This document shows, in pieces, positions 28,398 to 36,700 of a DNA stretch of 64,000 nucleotides. Numbering within the stretch: the stretch's first letter is position 1; every line of letters starts with the position of its first letter. The notes under the pieces were generated by a model. That model did no database searches. It saw only the letters and a list, made by a program, of their open reading frames with translations, and was not told the origin of the DNA. The DNA comes from GCA-2711565 sp963664245 (GTDB lineage Bacteria; Bacteroidota; Bacteroidia; Bacteroidales; GCA-2711565), in assembly GCA_963664245.1 (NCBI GenBank), contig OY760934.1, positions 2,666,001-2,730,000 of the forward strand, in the 5' to 3' direction. The translations under genes were made by a program, and so were the position numbers.

Positions 28398-28997
28398 TTA
28401 TTTTATAAAAAATTTAAAAAACAATTCCATAAGCAGGATAAAACTTAAATTGTCGAGTTTTTTGGAAAGCTGGTCAAATGCCCTTCTCAGCTGGCTTTTG
28501 ATGGTGTTTACGGAGATATTGTGTTTTTCGGCAGCTTCTTTATAAGAATAACCGTCCATGACAATGGACGTAAAAACAGCCCGGCTACCCGGTGGAAGTT
28601 CGTTAATGGCTTTTTTTATTTTTTCTATGATTTCGTCCTGTGTTTCGGAAATATCCTCAGTGTCTGTATAGATCTCGGCATATTCATCCAGCCATTTGCT
28701 TGGTTTTAGCTTGTTATCCCGTAAATGGTTCAGGCATCTGTTTCTTACGGTTCTATACAGGTAAGCACCTAAACGGCCTTTTATATTAAGGTAGCTCTTA
28801 TTTTCCCAAAAGGAAATAAAAACATCCTGTACAATATCTTCAGCCACGTCCAGTTGTTCAACAAATTTTTGGGCATATAAGCACAAAGGTGTGTATAATA
28901 GCTCAAAGGTTTCTTTAAGCCCTTTTTTATCTCCTTGTTTGAGAAGATCTAATGCCAGTTTTTCTTTTTCACGCATAGCAAGTCGGTAAAAGTACAA
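28398..28997 (-). CDS. ECF RNA polymerase sigma factor (locus 1)
   Basis: The 199-residue protein has sigma region 2 (AEDIVQDVFISFWENK) and region 4 helix-turn-helix (GYSYKEAAEKHNISVNTIKSQLRRA), the layout of Bacteroidota ECF sigma-70 factors paired with FecR. The ATG at 28976 (MREKEKLA) is a reasonable alternative start. The tail is strongly hydrophobic (LSFILLMELFFKFFIK), which is unusual for a soluble sigma factor; the sigma of locus 2 ends similarly. It heads the locus and presumably drives susC expression. Confidence 0.92.
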   Translation of the reverse strand: MYFYRLAMREKEKLALDLLKQGDKKGLKETFELLYTPLCLYAQKFVEQLDVAEDIVQDVFISFWENKSYLNIKGRLGAYLYRTVRNRCLNHLRDNKLKPSKWLDEYAEIYTDTEDISETQDEIIEKIKKAINELPPGSRAVFTSIVMDGYSYKEAAEKHNISVNTIKSQLRRAFDQLSKKLDNLSFILLMELFFKFFIK

Positions 28998-29381
28998 AAA
29001 AGGAAGGAAAATTTTTACTGGCGGGGAGGGATTTGCAATTACTACTGTTTGAAACTTTGTTTTTATATAAAAGTCAATATTAAATCAGGTTTGATGATTG
29101 TTTTTTTATTTCAATGTGACTAAAGTTATTTTTAGTTTTAAGTAGTTTATTTGTTTACTAAAATAAACGGTAATTATTTGAATATTTAACATAATGTGTT
29201 TTTGTGTTCAAACGGGTAACAAAAACTGAAATTTCCTATAATCTAAAGTTTAAAATCTTGTGTCTTGCATCTAAACAAAAAGCCCCTGCTTTCGCAGAGG
29301 CTCTGTATTTTGAGTTCGAAGTGACTAAAGTTCGGAGTTAAAAGTTAACTTTCAATTTTAGGCACTTTAAGTACTTCCAAC
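28998..29381. other. AT-rich spacer between sigma gene and mutB
   Basis: This 384-bp spacer holds the mutB terminator (29274-29302) and otherwise AT-rich sequence. No TAnnTTTG element facing the sigma gene was found, and no RNA gene or short coding region was recognised. Confidence 0.4.
29274..29302 (-). terminator. Rho-independent terminator of mutAB
   Basis: On the minus strand AGCCTCTGC pairs with GCAGGGGCT (one mismatch) around a GAAA loop, followed by TTTTTGTTT. It lies 80 bp past the mutB stop. Confidence 0.8.
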
Positions 29382-31520
29382 TTATTTCCTCGCTTCAATT
29401 AAAATTTCAAGCAGTTTGATACCGGTTTCGGTAACCACGGTGCCCGGGCCAAAAATGGCAACGGCTCCGGCTTTGTACAAGAAATCATAATCTTGCGGAG
29501 GTATTACCCCGCCTACAATCACGAAGATATCCTCACGGCCTAGTTTTTTCAGTTCTTCAATAACCTGGGGAACCAGGGTTTTGTGTCCGGCGGCCAAAGA
29601 TGAAACGCCCAAAATATGAACGTCATTTTCCACGGCTTGTCGGGCCGATTCGGCAGGGGTTTGGAACAATGGCCCCATATCCACGTCAAACCCGATGTCG
29701 GCATAACCGGTAGCAACCACTTTGCCCCCACGGTCGTGGCCGTCTTGTCCCATTTTGGCAATCATAATCCGCGGACGGCGTCCTTCCATTTCGGCAAATT
29801 TATCGGCCAGTTCGCATGCGTATTTAAAACGCTCGTTGTCGGCACTCTCGGCCGAATATACTCCTGAAATACTTCTAATCACGGCTTTATATCTCCCAAA
29901 TACTTTTTCGCAAGCGTCGGAAATTTCACCCAGTGAAGCACGTTTTTGTGCCGCATCTACGGCCAGTGCCAATAGGTTTCCTTCTCCGGTTTCGCAAGCT
30001 TTGGTTATGGCATTTAATGCTTGTTCAACTTCTTCGTTATTACGGTTCGCACGCAATGTTGCCAAACGCTCTAATTGCGCTTTACGTACGGCGGTGTTGT
30101 CCACCTCAAGGGTTTCAATCGGATCCTCTTTTTCCAAACGGTATTTATTCACCCCGACAATGGTGTCTTTTTTTGCGTCGATACGGGCCTGTTTACGTGC
30201 TGCCGCTTCTTCTATACGCATTTTCGGCAGACCGGTTTCAATGGCTTTGGCCATGCCGCCCAGTTCTTCTACTTCCTGGATCAACGCCCAGGCTTTGTGT
30301 GCGATTTCATGCGTTAGTTTTTCTACATAGTACGAACCGGCCCAGGGGTCAACCGAACGGCAAATGTTGGTTTCTTCCTGGATGTAGATTTGTGTGTTAC
30401 GGGCGATCCGTGCCGAGAAATCGGTTGGCAAAGCAATGGCTTCGTCCAGGGCGTTGGTGTGCAACGACTGGGTGTGACCCAAGGTTGCACCCATGGCCTC
30501 GATACAGGTACGGGCCACGTTGTTGAACGGATCCTGTTCGGTTAAACTCCAGCCCGAAGTTTGGCTGTGTGTACGAAGAGCCAATGATTTAGGGTTCTTC
30601 GGATTAAATTGTTTCACGATTTTTGCCCACAGCATCCGTGCGGCACGCATCTTGGCAATCTCCATAAAGTGGTTCATGCCCACGGCCCAGAAGAATGATA
30701 AACGCGGGGCAAAACGGTCGATGTCCATGCCTGCATTTACCCCGGCACGTAAATATTCCAGTCCGTCAGCCAAAGTATAAGCTAATTCGATGTCGGCAGT
30801 TGCTCCGGCTTCCTGCATGTGGTAACCCGAAATGGAGATTGAATTGAATTTTGGCATGTTTTGAGAGGTGTACTCAAAAATATCGGCAATGATTTTCATG
30901 GAAGGAAGTGGTGGGTAAATGTAGGTGTTACGCACCATAAATTCTTTCAGAATATCATTTTGGATGGTTCCGCTCAATTCTTCCAGTTTCACGCCTTGCT
31001 CCAGTCCCGAAACGATGTAAAAAGCCAGTACCGGCAATACAGCACCGTTCATGGTCATGGAAACCGACATTTTATCCAGCGGGATTTGATCGAACAAGAT
31101 TTTCATGTCAAGGATAGAATCGATGGCTACCCCGGCTTTACCTACGTCGCCAACCACGCGTTCGTGATCCGAATCGTAGCCGCGGTGAGTAGCTAGGTCG
31201 AAAGCTACCGACAAGCCTTTTTGTCCGGCAGCCAGGTTACGGCGGTAAAAGGCGTTTGACTCTTCAGCCGTAGAGAAACCCGCGTACTGACGGATGGTCC
31301 ACGGACGCATCACGTACATAGTGGAGTAAGGTCCACGAAGGTTTGGAGCGATACCTGCTGCATAATTTAAGTGTTCCATGTTTGCTAAATCGGCTTTTGT
31401 GTAAGCCGTTTTAACATTTATGTTTTCAGGTGTTGTCCACTTTTTTTCAGAATTTAGGTCTGTAGAATGGGTTTCTGAATTTTTATTTTGAATATTTATT
31501 TTGCTAAAATCAGGTTTCAT
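29382..31520 (-). CDS. mutB: Methylmalonyl-CoA mutase, large (catalytic) subunit
   Basis: The 712-residue protein is a full-length large subunit of adenosylcobalamin-dependent methylmalonyl-CoA mutase. It interconverts methylmalonyl-CoA and succinyl-CoA in propionate metabolism. The N-terminal barrel carries the substrate-binding YAGFSTAEESNAFYRRNLAAG region. The C-terminal B12 domain has the cobalamin-binding DGHDRGG motif (about residue 594) and the IVGGVIPPQDYDFL segment. It follows mutA by 34 bp. In Bacteroidota this pathway can run toward propionate during fermentation. No epimerase or MeaB chaperone gene is adjacent. Confidence 0.96.
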   Translation of the reverse strand: MKPDFSKINIQNKNSETHSTDLNSEKKWTTPENINVKTAYTKADLANMEHLNYAAGIAPNLRGPYSTMYVMRPWTIRQYAGFSTAEESNAFYRRNLAAGQKGLSVAFDLATHRGYDSDHERVVGDVGKAGVAIDSILDMKILFDQIPLDKMSVSMTMNGAVLPVLAFYIVSGLEQGVKLEELSGTIQNDILKEFMVRNTYIYPPLPSMKIIADIFEYTSQNMPKFNSISISGYHMQEAGATADIELAYTLADGLEYLRAGVNAGMDIDRFAPRLSFFWAVGMNHFMEIAKMRAARMLWAKIVKQFNPKNPKSLALRTHSQTSGWSLTEQDPFNNVARTCIEAMGATLGHTQSLHTNALDEAIALPTDFSARIARNTQIYIQEETNICRSVDPWAGSYYVEKLTHEIAHKAWALIQEVEELGGMAKAIETGLPKMRIEEAAARKQARIDAKKDTIVGVNKYRLEKEDPIETLEVDNTAVRKAQLERLATLRANRNNEEVEQALNAITKACETGEGNLLALAVDAAQKRASLGEISDACEKVFGRYKAVIRSISGVYSAESADNERFKYACELADKFAEMEGRRPRIMIAKMGQDGHDRGGKVVATGYADIGFDVDMGPLFQTPAESARQAVENDVHILGVSSLAAGHKTLVPQVIEELKKLGREDIFVIVGGVIPPQDYDFLYKAGAVAIFGPGTVVTETGIKLLEILIEARK

Positions 31521-31554
31521 TGCTTCTGTTTTTTAATAATAGAAATTTACTTTC

Positions 31555-33417
31555 TTAGATACCTAAAGATTTTTGAAATTCATTTAAGGTGTCAAGCACA
31601 TTCGATTTTACATGAATGAAATATTTAACGCCTTTTTCTTTCAACGCATCAAGCATATCTTTAGGATAACCTGCAACAACCAGAATTTTATTGTCGATTT
31701 GTTTTGCATCTTCTGCAGAAAGAGATTCGTATTCAGCATCTGAACTACAAAGAACAATGATATCAGCACCTGCTTTTTTAGCAGCCTCAAGTCCTTGAGC
31801 AATATTTTCAAAACCGTTGTTATCAACTACTTCGAAACCAGCACATGCAAAGAAATTACAAGCAAAAGTGGCACGTGCTTTACGCATTCCTAAATTTCCG
31901 TATGTTAACATAAAGGCTAACGGACGTTTTTTTTCTTTGCTGTAAACATCGGTTTTGTAACGTAACATTTCGAACGCCTGCGCACCACGGTATGGTTTCA
32001 GCGTTTCGAATTCTGCATTTTCGTCAGTATAATCTTCAACGGCAAAGATGTCTTCTTCCAATTCTTTTTCCATTTTTTCGGTAAAATTGGGGAACTGGTT
32101 GGTTCCTAAAAAGATTTCTTTTCGGTTGGCAATGTTCATATCGCGTTTTTGAGCCGTTTCTTTAATGGTATTTTGAACAAAACCATCTTTTAAGGCTGCT
32201 ATAAACCCACCTTTTTCTTCCACCGCCAGGAAGATTCTCCATGCTTCGTTGGCGATAGAATTGGTTAGGTTTTCGATATAGTACGAACCGGCTGCCGGGT
32301 CAGCTACTTTGTCCATATAGCTTTCTTCTTTCAGTAACAGTTGCTGGTTGCGGGCAATGCGTTCACCAAATTCGGTTGGTGTTTCGAAAGGTTCGTCAAA
32401 GGCATTCACGGTTAACGAATCGGTTCCACCAATTACCGACGACATGGCCTCGGTGGTGGTTCTTAACATATTTACGTAAGGATCGTAAATGGTTTTGTTC
32501 CAGTTTGAGGTGGTTGAGTGAACAAACATTTGTGCCGTGTTTGCATCTTTGGGTTGGTAAGCTTCAACCATTTTTGCCCACAACATACGGGCCGCCCTGA
32601 TTTTGGCAATTTCCATGAAGTAATTTCCGCCAACGGCGAACTCAAATTTTATTCTTGGGGCAAGCTCGTTGATGTTGATGCCTGCTTCGGTTAGTTGATC
32701 CAAATATTCGGCAGCGGTTGCCAAAGAAAACCCGAGTTCTTCAACCGAAGAAGAACCTGAATTATGGAAAATACTACCGTGGATGGAGATTATTTTAAAT
32801 TTTGGAAGTTCGCTAACGATATCCAATATTTCTTTTACGTCTTCAAAATCCTGTGAAACACCGGTCAAAACCATTTCCGTCAACGGGTTGTAGGTGATCG
32901 ACCCATTTACTTCGTCCAGACAAACGTTTCTTTCTTTCAGTACGTTGATAAAAGCTTCCAGGATGTTGTCGAAATGTGAACCACAGATCAGGTTGATCTC
33001 GATTTTAGCCAGATCGATGCCGCCCAGCAATATATCCATGTCTTCGGTTGAAAGTACTTCGGTAAGGTTGAACCCCACCGACTCAATGCCTCTTTTAATT
33101 ACATAGATCGCTTTTGCGTTGGCTTCTTTCACATTTTCCACAATAATATCCTGGCGGATCAGCCAGTTGTTATTGTCGGTTTTATTTCCTCTTACAAAGG
33201 GGAACTCGCCCGGGAAAGCATTCAGGTAGTTTAATTTTTCCAGATCTTCGGCCCGGTAATACGGTTTAACTTCAAATCCTTCGTTGGTTCTCCAAATTAG
33301 TTTACGGGCGTAGTCGGCACCTTTCAGGTCTTTTTCAATGACCTTTTCCCATTCTTCGGTGCTAACCGGAGGAAACTCAGAGAACAATTGTTCGAAAGTT
33401 TTTTCTTTTGGTTTCAT
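31555..33417 (-). CDS. mutA: Methylmalonyl-CoA mutase, small subunit
   Basis: The 620-residue protein is homologous to the large subunit along its length but lacks the DxHxxG cobalamin motif; the equivalent region reads TYGNLGMRKARATFA. This is typical of the non-catalytic small subunit that dimerises with mutB. The frame is open to 33477, but the ATG at 33417 is preferred. The residues before it are unlike the family, and a TAnnTTTG element on this strand at 33466-33473 would lie inside the longer version. Transcribed ahead of mutB. Confidence 0.95.
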   Translation of the reverse strand: MKPKEKTFEQLFSEFPPVSTEEWEKVIEKDLKGADYARKLIWRTNEGFEVKPYYRAEDLEKLNYLNAFPGEFPFVRGNKTDNNNWLIRQDIIVENVKEANAKAIYVIKRGIESVGFNLTEVLSTEDMDILLGGIDLAKIEINLICGSHFDNILEAFINVLKERNVCLDEVNGSITYNPLTEMVLTGVSQDFEDVKEILDIVSELPKFKIISIHGSIFHNSGSSSVEELGFSLATAAEYLDQLTEAGININELAPRIKFEFAVGGNYFMEIAKIRAARMLWAKMVEAYQPKDANTAQMFVHSTTSNWNKTIYDPYVNMLRTTTEAMSSVIGGTDSLTVNAFDEPFETPTEFGERIARNQQLLLKEESYMDKVADPAAGSYYIENLTNSIANEAWRIFLAVEEKGGFIAALKDGFVQNTIKETAQKRDMNIANRKEIFLGTNQFPNFTEKMEKELEEDIFAVEDYTDENAEFETLKPYRGAQAFEMLRYKTDVYSKEKKRPLAFMLTYGNLGMRKARATFACNFFACAGFEVVDNNGFENIAQGLEAAKKAGADIIVLCSSDAEYESLSAEDAKQIDNKILVVAGYPKDMLDALKEKGVKYFIHVKSNVLDTLNEFQKSLGI

Positions 33418-33465
33418 GTTATTTCTAAAATTGTTGTTAACGGTTTTACGTTTAAAAAACGCCTG

Positions 33466-33473
33466 CAAAGTTA
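33466..33473 (-). promoter_or_regulatory. Candidate -7 promoter element for mutAB
   Basis: On the minus strand the sequence is TAACTTTG, fitting TAnnTTTG, about 49 bp upstream of the mutA ATG at 33417. Confidence 0.5.
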
Positions 33474-33606
33474 ACACAATTATTCCTTTGATAATGAAAA
33501 TGAAAGGGTTTTTGTGAAGAGATTCACAAAGGGAAGATATTTTTTCGTCACTTTATTTTGGCTGATTTTTGAATAAGCTAAAATTTTGTTAAATATATAT
33601 ATAATA

Positions 33607-33638
33607 TGACATATGTCAGTTAGTATTATGTATTTTTG
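33607..33638 (+). promoter_or_regulatory. Palindrome and candidate promoter before the hybrid kinase
   Basis: A perfect 12-bp palindrome TGACATATGTCA (33607-33618) is followed by TATTTTTG (33631-33638), a fit to TAnnTTTG. The ATG is about 90 bp further on. The palindrome lies roughly where a -33 contact would be, so it could be an operator. The 311-bp spacer between mutA and the kinase (33418-33728) holds these and the mutAB promoter and nothing else recognised. Confidence 0.45.
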
Positions 33639-33728
33639 CTTTTTGTGTTTGGATTTATTAAATTTGAGATTACAACTAATTGTTATACTTTATTTTGCTC
33701 TCAAACTTTATTTATTAACTCATTTGAA

Positions 33729-36700
33729 ATGATGTCAAAAGTTTTTTATTCCCGAAAAAATATTTTTTACTTTTTTAGATTATTGTTGAGTCTTGTTTTT
33801 TTCATTCTGATTGTAGCCGTGTTTGTTTTTTATTCGGAAAAGCGTTCCAGGATTAGGCATTTGAAAGAAACAGAACGCAATAAATTAGCCCTCCAAACCA
33901 ATGAAATTATTAGCGATTTTACTTTTGTTGAGCGCGATGTGTTTCTTTTACGTGATATGGTTGCATTGGTTGATAAATACTCTGAGAATGAGTTGAAATC
34001 TTTTGAGCTGCTCGAAACAGAATTCCTGAATTTTATCAGGCAAAAGAAATTATATGACCAGGTTCGTTTTTTAACGGATGATGGCATGGAGCAAATTAGG
34101 GTCAACTTCAATAATGGGCATCCTGAAATACTTGAAAACTCTCAGTTACAAAACAAATTTGATCGTGACTATTTTAAGGATATTTTGCAATTGGATGAAG
34201 ACGAACTTTATTTTTCAAAGTTTGATTTAAATGTTGAAGCAGACACTATTGAAATTCCGTACAAGCCGGTTATCAGAATAGGTACTCGTGTAAAAGATTG
34301 TGAACATAATTTTTGTGGGGTTGTGTTAGTAAACTATTTCGGAGATAATTTGGTTCAGAGGCTTAAAGCCTTAAATGTAAATAATGTAAGTCGTATTCAT
34401 ATTTTAGAACCTGAAGGTTATTTTTTGGTATCACCCGATGCAGAAAAAAACTGGGGATTTATGTTTGATGAGAGATCAGAAATGAATTACCCCAGCATTT
34501 ACCCCCAAGCCTGGGAAACTATTGAAAAAAAGAAAAACGGGCAATTTTTTTCTGACGATGGTTTATTTACTTTTACTACTCTCGATTTTATAAAACTTGC
34601 TGAGAATACAACAGGGTCACAGTCTTTAAAATATTATGCCAAAGATGATTACTGGAAAATAGTTTCATTTGTTCCTAAAAAGGAATTATCGCTTTTAAAT
34701 GCTCAGATTCTGATCCACTTTTATTTTCCGGTGGGTTTATTATTATTCTTGTCAATTGTTATTGCTTTTATTCTGGCTAATTTAAAAGCCAAGGATTTTT
34801 TGGTTCAATCAGAAATTCAGAATGCAAACAGATTTCTTTCTGGGGTATTCAATTCAATTTCTTCGCCTTTGTATGTAATTAATCCCGGAACCCAGGTGAT
34901 TGAACATGCCAATGCCGGGGCTAATGATGTTTTAATTGAGAAAGAGGGAAATTTCAAGAACAATAGTTTGTTTATTTCTTCTGAAATTCATCAACAACTA
35001 TCCGATTTCAGGACGGAAATTATTCGTAACAAAAAACATGGAACCCTCGAAATTAAGCTTGAAAAAGAAGGGAGTAAAATTTTAGTTTATGAAATTAGTG
35101 CTTATCCTGTTTTAAATAAACAAAACGAAGTTTCTCAAATTGTTGAGGTTATAAATGATATTACCGATGCCCGTTTATCGGAACGCAAATTCCGCGATTT
35201 ATTAGCTTCATCGCCCGATGGAATGGTCATTACTGACGACAAAGGGGAAATTGTAATGATTAATAAGCAAGTGGAAAAGATGTTTGGCTATAATCAGGAA
35301 GAGCTAATTGGTAAAGAAGTAGAAGTATTAATCCCGAAGCGTTTTGCTAATCATGGGAAATACCGTGAAGAGTACACCACATACCCTAACGTAAGAGGCA
35401 TGGGAATTGGCCGCGAACTTACAGGCTTACATAAAAATGGCGAAGAATTCCCGGTAGAAATCAGTTTAAGTCCGATCCAAACCAGTGAAGGACGTTTAGT
35501 ATCTGCTGCTATTCGAGACATTACCAGCCGTAAACAGATTGAACAAAAAATTATTGAAAACGAACAGAAATTCAGGGCCTTATTTGACAACCAGTACCAA
35601 TTCATTGGTTTACTTGAAACGGATGGGACCCTGATTGAGGCCAATGAAACGGCCCTGAGATTTGGAGGGTTTACACTTGAACAAGCTCGTGGCCAAAAAT
35701 TTTGGAATGCTCCTTGGTGGTCACTCTCGCAAGAAACAATAGATCATCTTAAAGCCTCGATTAAGCGGTCTGCTGCTGGTGAATTTGTTAGGTACGAAGT
35801 TGAAGTTTTAGGTGGCGAAAACCAGATAATTACCATTGATTTTTCTTTAAATCCGGTAAAAGATGAACACGGAAATGTAATCTTTTTGATTCCTGAAGGA
35901 CGTGATATTACTGAAAAAATTGCGATTGAAAAGGCCTTAAAAATCAGTGAAGAACAGCTTAAGTATTTTGTAAAGCATACACCTGCTGCTGTGGCTATGT
36001 TCGATACCAATCTAAGGTATTTAGTTGTAAGTGATCAGTGGTATAAAGATTATCGGATTGAGGGAAAAGAAATCATTGGCAAAACGCATTATGAAATTTT
36101 TCCGGAGATTGAAAACATGGATGAATGGAAAAAAATTCATCAACGTTGCTTAAAAGGCGAAACCATCAAACGGGCCGAAGATCGTTTTGATAGAGAAGAT
36201 GGCTCGGTAAACTGGATTCGTTGGGAAATTCACCCCTGGTATGATGATGTTGGTGAAATTGGTGGGATTATTATGTATACCGAGGATATTACAGAACGCA
36301 AAAAGTTTGAAGAAGCCATATTTGAACAAGCCCAAATCTTAAACCAAGTGGTTGAATCTGTGGTAACAACTGACATGGATGGGGTTATTACAATGTGGAA
36401 TAAAGGAGCAGAAATGCTATTTGGGTACTCGTCTGATGAAATGATGGGGAAGCATATTTCGTTTGTTTATCCGGAAGAAGAACAGGAGTATCTGCAAAAT
36501 AATGTGATTGCTAAACTACTAGAAAAAGGGCAATATGCAACAGAAGTCAGATTATTGAAAAAATCAGGTGAATTGTTTTATGGTTATTTGTCGCTGTCGT
36601 TAAAACGAGATACAGAAAACAAAGTAGTAGGAATGGTTGGTTCAACCATTGATGTTACGGAAAAAAAGAAAGCCGAAGACGAAATAAAACTATTAAATGA

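Noticed and set aside
29722..30526. Long plus-strand frames opposite mutB
   Set aside because: They are antisense to a well-supported enzyme gene with no family features or start signals; composition shadow.
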